Assembly: GCA_964001305.1 (NCBI GenBank)
Contig: CAXFAI010000007.1
Location: forward strand, 62,001-126,000
Source of the DNA: CAJXMH01 sp964001305
GTDB lineage: Bacteria; Bacteroidota; Bacteroidia; Flavobacteriales_E; Vicingaceae
Length of the DNA: 64,000 nucleotides
Direction: 5' to 3'
Below, in pieces: positions 25,387 to 34,062 of this stretch; position 1 is the first letter of the stretch, and each line of letters opens with the position of its first letter. The notes beneath the pieces are model-generated. The model was not told the origin of the DNA. It saw nothing but the letters and a program-made list of their open reading frames with translations, and searched no databases. A program made the position numbers and the translations under genes.

Positions 25387-25827
25387 ATGAAAAATCTAAA
25401 AATTGCCATAATAAACGGACCTAATTTGAACCTTCTTGGTAAAAGAGAACCTGAAATTTATGGTCAGCAATCTTTTGAAGAATATTTGGTGGAATTAAAA
25501 CGTTTATTTCCAATGATAGAATTGAACTATTTTCAATCAAACATAGAAGGTGAGATTGTAAATTGTATACAAGATGCGGATGAAGATGCGGATGGTATTT
25601 TACTCAATGCAGGTGGTTATACACATACTTCAGTGGCCATAGCAGATGCGGTAGCTGCCATTAAAACCAAAGTGATAGAAGTGCATATTTCACAACCTGC
25701 TGCTCGAGAAGTAGAAAGGCATACCTCACTTTTAGCCAAGTACAGTATGGGTTCTATCTCAGGCTTTGGATTGCAATCCTATTATTTAGGTTTAACTTAC
25801 TTTAAAAACACACTCAATGAAAATTAA
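25387..25827 (+). CDS. aroQ: type II 3-dehydroquinate dehydratase
   Basis: Third step of the shikimate pathway: dehydrates 3-dehydroquinate. Type II fold with IINGPNLNLLGKREPEIYG (catalytic Arg and Tyr), FQSNIEGEIVNCIQ, ILLNAGGYTHTSVAIADA with the catalytic His-bearing loop, and EVHISQPAAREVERHTS. A frame opens 24 bases upstream but its extra residues overlap the promoter box, so the ATG at 25387 (MKNLKIAIINGPN) is right. The 146-residue length is standard. Overlaps the next gene by 11 bases. Confidence 0.95.
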   Translation: MKNLKIAIINGPNLNLLGKREPEIYGQQSFEEYLVELKRLFPMIELNYFQSNIEGEIVNCIQDADEDADGILLNAGGYTHTSVAIADAVAAIKTKVIEVHISQPAAREVERHTSLLAKYSMGSISGFGLQSYYLGLTYFKNTLNEN

Positions 25828-26347
25828 AATCACTCTTATACTCATCACATTTACATTCACTCTTTTTGCCCAAGAAGGAGAGCCTTTTCCTGATATTGAA
25901 GTAGTTGACTTAAATGAAGATAGTTATACATTACCTCAAGCTACAAAAGGCAAATTCACTTTAATTGGAGTTGCCTTTTCAGAAGATGCTCAAGATGATT
26001 TATACACCTGGAGTCAACCAGTTTTTAGTGAATTCATGGATGAAAACAACCTCTCATCTTTGGTTTACGACCCTCATGTAAAATTGATTTTAATGTTTAC
26101 CGGTGCAAATCAAGTAGTATATAATAAGGCAAAAGAAAAAATAGAAGAAGGCACTGATGAAACTTTAAAAGACAACGTTGTTTTGTATAAAGGTAAAATG
26201 GAAGACTATCGAAAGACTTTGAAGATGAAAGATCGCAAAAAGCCCTATTTCTTTGTTTTGGATAAAAATGGGGTTATCATTTATGTTACTCAAGGTGCAT
26301 ATAGCCGAAAAGTTTTAGAAGAAGTTGGTAACCTAATTGAAGATTAA
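25817..26347 (+). CDS. exported thioredoxin-fold-like protein lacking the CxxC motif
   Basis: A 176-residue protein with signal peptide (KIKITLILITFTFTLFAQ). The mature part has a peroxiredoxin/TlpA-like layout: FPDIEVVDLNEDSYTLPQATKGKFTLIGVAF, then a helix, and a KPYFFVLDKNGVIIYVTQGAYS strand pair typical of the C-terminal half of thioredoxin folds. The redox cysteines expected after GVAF are absent, with SEDAQDD in their place, so it cannot be a disulfide oxidoreductase. Periplasmic role unknown. Overlaps aroQ by 11 bases, and its stop is directly followed by the SdpI-like gene. Confidence 0.72.
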   Translation: MKIKITLILITFTFTLFAQEGEPFPDIEVVDLNEDSYTLPQATKGKFTLIGVAFSEDAQDDLYTWSQPVFSEFMDENNLSSLVYDPHVKLILMFTGANQVVYNKAKEKIEEGTDETLKDNVVLYKGKMEDYRKTLKMKDRKKPYFFVLDKNGVIIYVTQGAYSRKVLEEVGNLIED

Positions 26348-26716
26348 ATGACTTTGAATTGGGAGTCTCCTATTCTTTTTATAGATACTTATACAGGTTT
26401 ACTTTGTTTCTTCATTTTTCTGATTACTTCTATTTTCCCACCCAAAAAGATTAATGCTTTATATGGTTATCGCACAAAACGTTCCATGAAATCAGAAAAA
26501 AACTGGAATTTCGCCCAAAGGTATTCCACAAAAAAAATGCTGAAGTCAACTTTGTTGTTGGCTATTTTTGGTCTACTTGGCTTATTTATTAATTGGAACG
26601 AAAACCTAGAAGTAGCTATTGGCATAAGTTCAATGACTTTTGCTTTGTTTTACCCCATTTACTTAACTGAACAGGCACTCAAAAAATTAGAAAATGAAGA
26701 CAATCATTCAAACTAA
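26348..26716 (+). CDS. SdpI-family small membrane protein
   Basis: A 122-residue inner-membrane protein with three or so membrane helices (about residues 12-30, 65-85 and 90-108). The family core FPPKKINALYGYRTKRSMKSEKNWNFAQRYSTKKM is plain; in Bacillus SdpI this family confers immunity to the SdpC toxin, and most homologues are of unknown role. No SdpC-like toxin or SdpR regulator is nearby. It starts immediately after the upstream stop and overlaps the RidA-like gene by 23 bases, so it belongs to the aroQ operon. Confidence 0.83.
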   Translation: MTLNWESPILFIDTYTGLLCFFIFLITSIFPPKKINALYGYRTKRSMKSEKNWNFAQRYSTKKMLKSTLLLAIFGLLGLFINWNENLEVAIGISSMTFALFYPIYLTEQALKKLENEDNHSN

Positions 26717-27077
26717 AAAAGCTCCGGCACCTATTGGCGCTTACAGCCAAGCTGTGATGCATGGTCAAACCGTTTATACTTCAGGGCAAATTGCATTAGA
26801 TGCTGAATCGGGTGATTTAATTACAGCTGATATTAAACAAGAAACAGAAAAGGTGATGCAGAATGTTAAAGCCGTATTAGAGGCTGCTAAAGTCACTTTT
26901 GAACAGGTTATTAAAGCCACTATCTTTCTAACCGATATGAATGACTTTCAAGCCGTAAATGAAGTCTATTCCAAATACTTTAACGAAGACACCGCACCTG
27001 CTAGAGAATGTGTTCAGGTAGCTGCTCTACCCAAAGGAGTCAATGTTGAAATTTCTGTAATAGCTATAAAAGACTAA
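26694..27077 (+). CDS. RidA-family enamine/imine deaminase
   Basis: A 127-residue homotrimeric RidA/YjgF protein that hydrolyses reactive enamines released by PLP enzymes. Signature residues are PAPIGAYSQAVMHG near the N terminus, TSGQIALD, and the catalytic-arginine segment APARECVQVAALPKGVNVEI (Arg near residue 104). Standard length. The start overlaps the SdpI-like gene by 23 bases and its end meets the M61 peptidase gene tail to tail (four-base overlap). Confidence 0.93.
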   Translation: MKTIIQTKKAPAPIGAYSQAVMHGQTVYTSGQIALDAESGDLITADIKQETEKVMQNVKAVLEAAKVTFEQVIKATIFLTDMNDFQAVNEVYSKYFNEDTAPARECVQVAALPKGVNVEISVIAIKD

Positions 27078-28786
27078 GTAGTCAGCCATTTTTGTTTGGC
27101 TTCTTGTTGTTGAGCTGATAAAGCGTTCTGAGCTATTACTACATACTTCGCAAAATAAATATCTTGACTAGCCTTCAATTGAATAGTTCGTTGCACACCT
27201 TGAGCTGAAGTTACATTTAACAGAATTTCTTCACTTTCAAAATATTTACACCAGGCCGAGAGGTCATTATCCAGCTTAATCCCATTGATTGATAGAATCT
27301 CATCTTGAATAGAAAGTCCTGCTTGCTCTGCTATTGAATTGGGATAAATCATAATTACTTTCCCATCCAAGAGCTTAAAACCTAAAGTAGATTCATAAAC
27401 TTCATCAGCTAACTTCTTCTCATATCCATAACCTAAGTATTGCATGCATGATTTAAGCAAGTCATCAATTGGTGCTGTTCCATTTACATAAGCTTCAAAA
27501 AAAGCATCTAAGTTTTTACCTGCTATCCTTTCAACTTCTTGTTTGTAGTCTTGCTCACTTATACCCTTCCCCTTTTGATAAAAATTGTGATAGAAAGAGC
27601 GCAAAACATCATCAAATGATTTTCTGTTTTCAGTTGCCTTCCTAACTTCAATATCTAACATAAAAGTAATTAGTGCCCCTTCTGTATAAATGGAAGACTT
27701 TCGATTTGGGATACCAAGAGAATATCCGTCCAACCAAGTATCAAAGGAGGAGTCAGCAACAGATAGGTTTGCTACGCCAGGGTTGTTGAAATGACGATTC
27801 AAGAGTTGATTAAAGGTTCTTAAAAAAGCATCTTCCTTAAAAACGCCACTTCTAAATAACATTAAATCACCATACCAAGTAGTGGCTCCTTCAGCCAAAT
27901 AACCGAGTCTGCTGTAATTCTCTTGACTAAAATCATAAGGCCACATCTCTACTGGCCTAATCCGTTTTACGTTCCACATGTGAAATAATTCATGCGAACT
28001 CACTCCTAATAAATCCTCATACCTACCCTTCCAATCAAAAAGGCTATACGATGGCCCCAAACTAATTACGGTGCAATCTTCATGCTCTACACCATGGTAG
28101 GCAGAATGGGTATGAATCTGAAATAAAAAGTGATACTCCTGAGTCGGAAAATCCCCAAAAAGTTGTATTTGTTCTTTTGAAAATGCTTCAAAATCTTTTA
28201 ATAACATTTCCCAATTCGGCTTACACTCACCTTGAAACCAAAGATGAAATGTTCTTTCAGCAATTGAATAACTTTTATGCTGCAAACTATTTGAAGCAAT
28301 GAAAGGACTATCTGCTAATTGATCAAAGTTTTTTGCTTTGAAACTATTCTTTTCTTCTTTTGGTAAGGAAATAGCCACTTGATAATCTTCGGGAATATTC
28401 AAATTCAAAAAGCAGGATTCATTCATCCGACTAGAAACATACAACAGGCAATTTACAGGATTGACATATAACTGATTTTCATCTAGAAAAGTAGAACCTG
28501 CATTTAGCTCAAAAGCATAATAATTGTAATTTACTATGACCTTTTCCGTCTTTTCACAATCAACTTCCCATAAATCTTTAGTCAATTTTTTTGATGGTAA
28601 CTCATTCCCCTCCTCATCAAAAGCCTGCCACTTTTGTATGTTTTTGGCAAAGTTTCCCAACTCATATCTACCTGGCCTCCATGCAGGTAACTGAAATTGA
28701 ATCTGATGATTTCCTTTAGTTTCAACCGCTAATTCAATGTCAATAAAATGGGTTGATGCTCGCTGATAAGAAATGGTATAAATCAT
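27074..28786 (-). CDS. M61-family peptidase with PDZ domain
   Basis: A 570-residue metallopeptidase of the glycyl aminopeptidase (M61) family. It has an N-terminal beta domain (about 1-160). The gluzincin catalytic domain contains zinc site HELFHMWNVKRIRP (HExxH near residue 265) and the downstream glutamate in LAEGATTWYGDL. A C-terminal PDZ domain runs from about residue 465 to 545 (YPNSIAEQAGLSIQDEILSINGIKL). No signal peptide is obvious, so it may be cytosolic, as in other Bacteroidetes members. Tail to tail with the RidA gene; divergent from the prenyltransferase gene. Confidence 0.9.
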   Translation of the reverse strand: MIYTISYQRASTHFIDIELAVETKGNHQIQFQLPAWRPGRYELGNFAKNIQKWQAFDEEGNELPSKKLTKDLWEVDCEKTEKVIVNYNYYAFELNAGSTFLDENQLYVNPVNCLLYVSSRMNESCFLNLNIPEDYQVAISLPKEEKNSFKAKNFDQLADSPFIASNSLQHKSYSIAERTFHLWFQGECKPNWEMLLKDFEAFSKEQIQLFGDFPTQEYHFLFQIHTHSAYHGVEHEDCTVISLGPSYSLFDWKGRYEDLLGVSSHELFHMWNVKRIRPVEMWPYDFSQENYSRLGYLAEGATTWYGDLMLFRSGVFKEDAFLRTFNQLLNRHFNNPGVANLSVADSSFDTWLDGYSLGIPNRKSSIYTEGALITFMLDIEVRKATENRKSFDDVLRSFYHNFYQKGKGISEQDYKQEVERIAGKNLDAFFEAYVNGTAPIDDLLKSCMQYLGYGYEKKLADEVYESTLGFKLLDGKVIMIYPNSIAEQAGLSIQDEILSINGIKLDNDLSAWCKYFESEEILLNVTSAQGVQRTIQLKASQDIYFAKYVVIAQNALSAQQQEAKQKWLTT

Positions 28787-28865
28787 TCGTTAAAAGTAAA
28801 TAGCTTGAATAGGATTTAATGTAAATTGTATAAAAAATTAATCAACACGCCAATCCTCTTTTAGC

Positions 28866-28873
28866 TAATTTTG
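28866..28873 (+). promoter_or_regulatory. -7 promoter box of the UbiA-family gene
   Basis: TAATTTTG matches TAnnTTTG and ends six bases before the ATG at 28880; the mRNA would start at or within a few bases of the start codon. Confidence 0.5.
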
Positions 28874-28879
28874 ACTGCA

Positions 28880-29863
28880 ATGAAATTACTGCTTGACTTT
28901 TTTCGTTTAATTCGGCTTCCAAACTTGATTATTATTGGTTTAACCCAATATGCCATTCGCTACGGAATTATTTATCCATTTTTAGTTCAAGCCAATCTCG
29001 ATTTATTTCTTTCTGAAAAACTGTTTGGCTTATTAGTTAGTGCAACCATTTTAATTGCTGCAGCTGGCTACATCATTAACGATTACTTTGATGTAAAACT
29101 AGATTACCTCAATAAGCCAAATCAATTGGTAATTGGAAAAAGCATAAAACGTAGATATGCTATAATTCTGCACATCTTATTTAATGCAGTGGGAATAGCA
29201 TTTGCAGGCTATGTAGCATGGTCAATCAATCATCCCATGCTTATTCTTTTTCAAGTGGTAAGTGCGGCATTGCTTTGGTTTTATTCTGTTAGTTTCAAAA
29301 AGCAAGTTTTGGTTGGAAATCTGGTCATTGCTAGTCTTACAGCATTAGTTCCATTTACTGCAGGCTATTATGAGGTAGCAGTGATGTTTGACTCTATAGA
29401 ACAGTTTGCTCATAATGATGCAATAATTGGAAATAACCTTGGTAGTTTACTTTTTAGCATTAAGTATTTGCTTTATTGGGTTATTGGCTATAGCGCATTT
29501 GCTTTTTTACTCACCATTATCCGAGAAATTGTAAAGGATATGGAAGACATTGAAGGTGACCAGGCTTTTGATTGTCAAACTCTACCCATAGTTTATGGAA
29601 TTCCTAAAGCGAAAAACTTAGCCATTGCTATTACCTTATTCACAGTGGCAAGTATCGCATTTTTAGAAGCCATTCAATTTATGTCAAAAGATTGGATTTC
29701 ATTGGTCTACTTTTTAACACTAATAACAGCTCCCCTTGTCGCAATTATTTTTCTTTTGAAGAAAGCAGAAAAGAAAAAACACTTTTTTATCATTAGTCAG
29801 GCTATAAAAATTTGCATGCTTTTCGGCATACTATATTCTTTAGTTATTTATGCTTATCAATAA
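28880..29863 (+). CDS. UbiA-family prenyltransferase
   Basis: A 327-residue polytopic membrane enzyme (eight or nine helices) that transfers a prenyl chain to an acceptor. First aspartate motif NDYFDVKLDYLNKP (NDxxDxxxD) near residue 70 and second motif around REIVKDMEDIEGDQAFDCQT near residue 225. This is the geranylgeranylglycerol-phosphate geranylgeranyltransferase-like branch common in Bacteroidetes. The acceptor is not shown by the sequence. A TTG nine bases upstream lies inside the promoter box, so ATG 28880 is the start. Its stop is directly followed by maf. Confidence 0.88.
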   Translation: MKLLLDFFRLIRLPNLIIIGLTQYAIRYGIIYPFLVQANLDLFLSEKLFGLLVSATILIAAAGYIINDYFDVKLDYLNKPNQLVIGKSIKRRYAIILHILFNAVGIAFAGYVAWSINHPMLILFQVVSAALLWFYSVSFKKQVLVGNLVIASLTALVPFTAGYYEVAVMFDSIEQFAHNDAIIGNNLGSLLFSIKYLLYWVIGYSAFAFLLTIIREIVKDMEDIEGDQAFDCQTLPIVYGIPKAKNLAIAITLFTVASIAFLEAIQFMSKDWISLVYFLTLITAPLVAIIFLLKKAEKKKHFFIISQAIKICMLFGILYSLVIYAYQ

Positions 29864-30448
29864 ATGAGCTCATTCCTCAATCCCAACAATTATAAATTAA
29901 TTCTTGCTTCTCAATCTCCAAGAAGAAAAGCTCTACTTGAGAGTTTAGGCTACACCTTTGAACAAAGGCTAAAAGAAGTTGATGAAAGTTTTCCTAATCA
30001 TTTAGAAGTCACACAAATTGCCGAATACTTAAGTAAGAAGAAAGCCAATGCCTATCTAGAAGATTTGAAAGAGAAAGAACTGCTAATCACTTCTGATACT
30101 GTAGTTGTATTAGGAAATAAAATTCTTGAAAAGGCGAAGGATGCTAATGAAGCAAAAGTTATGCTTCAAAAACTGAGCGGTAAAAACCACCAAGTAATCA
30201 CTGGTGTATGCTTAAGTAGTTCTAAAAAACAACAAAGTTTCTCGGTGAGTACTCAGGTATACTTTAAAACATTAAGCACTTCTGAAATTGACTATTACAT
30301 AGAAAATTTTAAGCCATTTGATAAAGCAGGTGCTTATGGTATTCAAGAATGGATTGGCTTTATTGGAGTTGAAAAAATAGAAGGTTCCTTTTACAATGTG
30401 ATGGGTCTACCACTAAAGGAATTGTATGAGGCAATCATCAATTTTTGA
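29864..30448 (+). CDS. maf: Maf-family nucleotide pyrophosphatase
   Basis: House-cleaning enzyme that hydrolyses dTTP/UTP and modified nucleotides to monophosphates. N-terminal motif LASQSPRRKALLESLGY, catalytic-site residues in SDTVVVLGNKILEKA and GKNHQVITGVCL, and FKPFDKAGAYGIQEW near the C terminus. The length of 194 residues is usual. It starts one base after the prenyltransferase stop (TAA then ATG) and ends one base before the ruvX stop on the other strand. Confidence 0.93.
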   Translation: MSSFLNPNNYKLILASQSPRRKALLESLGYTFEQRLKEVDESFPNHLEVTQIAEYLSKKKANAYLEDLKEKELLITSDTVVVLGNKILEKAKDANEAKVMLQKLSGKNHQVITGVCLSSSKKQQSFSVSTQVYFKTLSTSEIDYYIENFKPFDKAGAYGIQEWIGFIGVEKIEGSFYNVMGLPLKELYEAIINF

Positions 30449-30862
30449 CTATCGCATTCTTTCCATGTAAGATTGAAGAATTAAAGTCGCACTTACCTTA
30501 TCAACCAAACCTTTTTCCCTACGCTTCATTTTTTTTGCTCCTGCAGAAATCAAACTTTCTACAGCCATTTTTGAAGTAAATCGCTCGTCTTCTCTTTCTA
30601 TTTTAAGATTTGGAAATCTTTTTTTTACAAAATTGATAAAAGGAACGATACTCTTTTCTACTTCAGAAAGCTCATCATTCAACCTTCTTGGTTCGCCAAT
30701 TATTAGGCAATCCACCTTTTCCTTTGTTAAATAATCCACAATAAAAGTTTGCAAATTTGGGGTGTCAACAGTAGTTAATCCCGAAGCAATAATTTGCAAA
30801 GAATCCGTTTCAGCAATTCCGCATCGCTTCTTACCGTAATCTATCGCCAATAACTTTCCCAT
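30449..30862 (-). CDS. ruvX: Holliday-junction resolvase-like protein RuvX/YqgF
   Basis: RNase H-fold nuclease implicated in rRNA 5'-end processing (as YqgF). First catalytic Asp in LAIDYGKKRCGIAETD near residue 7, the GEPRRLNDE segment, and ERFTSKMA with the conserved acidic residue. The 137-residue length is normal. The ATG at 30862 is chosen because the upstream TTG at 30871 lies inside the promoter box. Tail to tail with maf and divergent from ribBA. Confidence 0.93.
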   Translation of the reverse strand: MGKLLAIDYGKKRCGIAETDSLQIIASGLTTVDTPNLQTFIVDYLTKEKVDCLIIGEPRRLNDELSEVEKSIVPFINFVKKRFPNLKIEREDERFTSKMAVESLISAGAKKMKRREKGLVDKVSATLILQSYMERMR

Positions 30863-30868
30863 AGACTG

Positions 30869-30876
30869 CAAACTTA
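30869..30876 (-). promoter_or_regulatory. -7 promoter box of ruvX
   Basis: Minus-strand TAAGTTTG, full match to TAnnTTTG, ending six bases before the ruvX ATG. It makes the upstream TTG at 30871 an unlikely start, since that codon is part of the box. Confidence 0.5.
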
Positions 30877-30936
30877 GTGCTCAAAAATGGTATTTCAAAC
30901 CAGAACAAAAAAGCGGTTAAGGGGTCTTATTTTGGG

Positions 30937-30944
30937 TACTTTTG
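30937..30944 (+). promoter_or_regulatory. -7 promoter box of ribBA
   Basis: TACTTTTG, full match to TAnnTTTG, ends 17 bases before the ATG at 30962. No FMN riboswitch fits in the short leader. Confidence 0.5.
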
Positions 30945-30961
30945 CCATGAAAATTTAAGCT

Positions 30962-32170
30962 ATGAGTTTAGACAGAATTGAAGATGCTATTGAAGCCATA
31001 AAAGCTGGTGAAATCATTATTGTTGTAGATGATGAAGATCGTGAAAATGAAGGTGACTTTGTAGTTGCGGCCGAAAAGGTTAATACTCAGGTTATCAACT
31101 TTATGGCGACACACGGTAGGGGATTAATTTGTGCTCCACTTATTGAAGAGCGTTGCGATGAATTAGGTCTGAACTTAATGGTTGAACAAAATACGGCCAC
31201 TTTTGAAACGCCTTTTACAGTTTCTATTGATTTAATTGGACATGGGACAACTACAGGTATTTCCGCTTCTGACCGAGCAAAAACAGTTTTAGCTTTAGTC
31301 AATCCCGAAACGAAAGCGGAAGAATTGGGAAAGCCAGGCCATATTTTTCCTTTAAGGGCTAAAGCAGGCGGAGTTTTAAGAAGAGCAGGACATACTGAAG
31401 CAGCTATAGATTTCGCAAGGTTGGCAGGACTTCAGCCTGCAGGTTGTATTGTTGAAATTATGAATGAAGATGGCACGATGGCCCGACTGCCTGAATTAAA
31501 AGAAATTGCTAAAAAGTTTGACTTGAAATTGGTTAGTATCAAAGATTTGATTGCTTACCGCATGAAGCATGAAAGCTTGATTGAAAAGCAAGTTGAAGTT
31601 CAGTTACCTACGGAACATGGTGATTTTAAACTTATTGACTTTACACAAACCACTACAGGGCAAGAGCATTTAGCTTTGGTTAAAGGAGAGTGGGAAGAAG
31701 GTGAGCCTGTTCTTGTTCGAGTTCACAGCTCATGTATAACCGGTGATATTTTTGGTTCTTGCCGATGTGACTGCGGTCCTCAGCTTCAAGCGGCCATGGA
31801 GGCCATTGAAAAAGAAGGTAAAGGGGTGATTGTTTATATGAATCAAGAAGGCAGAGGAATTGGCTTATTGAATAAACTAAAAGCCTATAAATTGCAAGAA
31901 GAAGGTTTAGATACGGTTGAAGCAAATCTAAAGCTTGGTTTCAATATGGATGACCGTGACTATGGCATCGGTGCGCAAATTTTGAGTTATTTAGGTGTTA
32001 GTAAAATGAAACTCATGACAAACAATCCTAAAAAACGAACCGGACTTGTTGGCTATGGTTTAGAAATTGTAGAGAATGTTGCTTTGGAAATAAAGTCAAA
32101 CAAACACAATGAATTGTACCTGAAAACGAAGAAAGATAAAATGGGACATTCATTAAAATTAGATTCTTAA
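30962..32170 (+). CDS. ribBA: bifunctional DHBP synthase / GTP cyclohydrolase II
   Basis: Two riboflavin-biosynthesis enzymes in one 402-residue chain. The N-terminal DHBP synthase half (about 1-200) has VVDDEDRENEGDFV and RAGHTEAAIDFARLAG. The C-terminal GTP cyclohydrolase II half (about 205-400) has zinc cysteines in CITGDIFGSCRCDCGPQLQ and YMNQEGRGIGLLNKL. The usual gene fusion. Other rib genes are not near. It carries its own promoter and a leader too short for an FMN switch. The next gene begins 29 bases later. Confidence 0.96.
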   Translation: MSLDRIEDAIEAIKAGEIIIVVDDEDRENEGDFVVAAEKVNTQVINFMATHGRGLICAPLIEERCDELGLNLMVEQNTATFETPFTVSIDLIGHGTTTGISASDRAKTVLALVNPETKAEELGKPGHIFPLRAKAGGVLRRAGHTEAAIDFARLAGLQPAGCIVEIMNEDGTMARLPELKEIAKKFDLKLVSIKDLIAYRMKHESLIEKQVEVQLPTEHGDFKLIDFTQTTTGQEHLALVKGEWEEGEPVLVRVHSSCITGDIFGSCRCDCGPQLQAAMEAIEKEGKGVIVYMNQEGRGIGLLNKLKAYKLQEEGLDTVEANLKLGFNMDDRDYGIGAQILSYLGVSKMKLMTNNPKKRTGLVGYGLEIVENVALEIKSNKHNELYLKTKKDKMGHSLKLDS

Positions 32171-32199
32171 GGTATAAATATTTGTAATTTGGAAGCGTT

Positions 32200-33303
32200 T
32201 TGAAAAAGTTCAAAATTGTAAGCCGAATACTCTTTTTATTAAATGGTTTAACTGCCATTTCATTGCTTTTAGCATACAGTGCTTCCTATGTAAATCCAAG
32301 CATTTTTTGGCCCATTTCATTCTTTGGATTAGCCCTTCCCTATTTCTTAATTTTCAACATACTGTTTTTAGTCTACTGGATTTTTAGAGGTTCAAAAAAG
32401 TTGTTTCTCTCGCTAATTATTCTTGTGTTAGGCTACAAGTCAATTCCTGCATTCTTTCAATTGCGATTGAATACTGAAGTGGTAAAAGAAAGTGATTTAA
32501 AAATCATGAGTTTTAATGTCCGTGTATTTGATTTATACATGTGGACCAAGGATAAAAAAACACGAAATAAAATCTTTGACCTCTTAGTTGAAGAAGATCC
32601 TGATGTGATTTGTCTACAAGAATTCTATCATACAACCAATCACAGCTTGTATGAGTTTAAAACCTTAGACACCTTGGTTCAAATTTTAAGTGCTAAAAAC
32701 TATCATGCTCAATATGCTAAGATTTTAAGAAAAACAGACCATTGGGGCATTATTACCTTAAGTAAATACCCAATTGTTGGTAAAGGTGCTGTTGAATTTG
32801 CTATAAAAGATGATAACCAATGTTCCTATACAGACATTGACAAAGACGGACAAATTATACGCATTTATAATGCTCATCTAGCTTCTATAAAATTGGATAA
32901 ATACGATTACAAAGCCATGCAAGCGGTTAATAAAAATGATTATTCTGAGGATTTCGACAAAGAATTGATGATGCTCAGTAAAATCAGATATGGTTTTGAA
33001 AGAAGATCTCTTCAATCTGATAGTATTGCTAAGCATATTCAAAGCTCACCGTATCCATGTATTCTTGCAGGAGACTTTAATGACACACCTGCTTCATATG
33101 CCTATCATACCATAAAAGGAAACATGAAGGATGCTTTTATTGAAGCAGGCTCAGGACTAGGATTAACCTACATCGGCGATTTTCCTTCCTTTCGAATTGA
33201 CTACTTATTGCATGATGAGAAATTTGTAGCCAAGAAATACAAGACACACCCAGAAGAATTGTCCGATCATCACCCAATAAGCACTTATTTAGAAGTCAAA
33301 TAG
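32200..33303 (+). CDS. membrane-anchored endonuclease/exonuclease/phosphatase-family protein
   Basis: A 367-residue protein. The first 90 residues hold three or so hydrophobic helices (about 8-28, 32-60 and 65-85). The rest is an EEP-fold domain with MSFNVRVFD, ICLQEFYHTT (catalytic Glu), YNAHLASI, LAGDFNDTPASYAYH and the C-terminal LSDHHPISTYL (catalytic His). Relatives include nucleases and sphingomyelinase/inositol phosphatases; the substrate is unknown. The only fitting start is TTG at 32200. Downstream of ribBA by 29 bases, so possibly co-transcribed. Confidence 0.85.
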   Translation: MKKFKIVSRILFLLNGLTAISLLLAYSASYVNPSIFWPISFFGLALPYFLIFNILFLVYWIFRGSKKLFLSLIILVLGYKSIPAFFQLRLNTEVVKESDLKIMSFNVRVFDLYMWTKDKKTRNKIFDLLVEEDPDVICLQEFYHTTNHSLYEFKTLDTLVQILSAKNYHAQYAKILRKTDHWGIITLSKYPIVGKGAVEFAIKDDNQCSYTDIDKDGQIIRIYNAHLASIKLDKYDYKAMQAVNKNDYSEDFDKELMMLSKIRYGFERRSLQSDSIAKHIQSSPYPCILAGDFNDTPASYAYHTIKGNMKDAFIEAGSGLGLTYIGDFPSFRIDYLLHDEKFVAKKYKTHPEELSDHHPISTYLEVK

Positions 33304-33372
33304 TGCTATTATAAGCAATAGTAACCGTTTATACATTTTAACAATTGTGCTTGTTGAATATGTCTATTTTAG

Positions 33373-34062
33373 ATGCTCAGCATGATTAACTTAGACAACA
33401 TACACAAATCTTATCCTGTAGGAAAAAGTAGCCTTCACGTATTAAAAGGTATTCAATTAGAAATTAAAGAAGGTGAAATGGTTTCAATTATGGGTTCATC
33501 CGGTTCAGGAAAATCAACCTTACTGAACATTTTAGGAATGCTCGATAATTACGATGAAGGAACTTACACTTTAGATGGGACATTAATCAAAGATTTAAGT
33601 GAAACCAAAGCAGCTACCTATCGAAATAAGTTTCTTGGATTTGTATTTCAATCTTTCAACTTAATTTCTTTTAAAAATGCCTTAGAAAATGTTGCTCTTC
33701 CACTCTATTACCAGAAAGTAAAGCGAAAAGAACGTAATAAACTTGCGCTTGAATATTTGGAGAAAGTTGGACTCAAAGAATGGGCTGAACACATGCCCAA
33801 TGAATTATCGGGTGGACAAAAGCAACGGGTAGCAATTGCAAGAGCGCTTATCACAAAACCAAAAGTTTTATTGGCTGATGAGCCAACAGGTGCCTTAGAT
33901 TCTAAAACTTCGTATGATGTTATGGAATTACTTCGTAAAATTAATCGAGAAGGTATCACCGTTATTATTGTTACACACGAAAACGATATTGCTGAGCGAA
34001 CAGACCGTGTGATTCGATTGAAAGATGGCAGAATCATTTCTAAAGAGGAAGTGCATGTTTGA
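33373..34062 (+). CDS. MacB/LolD-type ABC transporter ATP-binding protein
   Basis: A 229-residue ATPase of the MacB/LolD (MJ0796-like) class. Walker A GSSGSGKSTLLN near residue 40, Q-loop VFQSFNLI, signature LSGGQKQRVAIARAL, Walker B VLLADEPTGALDS and H-loop VTHEND. It forms one unit with the two permeases and the adaptor downstream: the first permease ATG lies eight bases before its stop. An alternative ATG at 33382 starts MINLDNIHKSYP. Such systems export peptides, lipoproteins or drugs, or move outer-membrane lipids; the cargo is not shown here. Confidence 0.92.
   Translation: MLSMINLDNIHKSYPVGKSSLHVLKGIQLEIKEGEMVSIMGSSGSGKSTLLNILGMLDNYDEGTYTLDGTLIKDLSETKAATYRNKFLGFVFQSFNLISFKNALENVALPLYYQKVKRKERNKLALEYLEKVGLKEWAEHMPNELSGGQKQRVAIARALITKPKVLLADEPTGALDSKTSYDVMELLRKINREGITVIIVTHENDIAERTDRVIRLKDGRIISKEEVHV

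Noticed and set aside
26348..26716. SdpI-like gene as part of a toxin-immunity pair
   Set aside because: No SdpC-like toxin, SdpR-like regulator or other toxin gene is next to it; it sits in the aroQ operon.
30837..30961. FMN riboswitch ahead of ribBA
   Set aside because: Less than 100 bases separate ruvX and ribBA, the promoter box is only 17 bases from the start, and none of the conserved riboswitch parts is seen.
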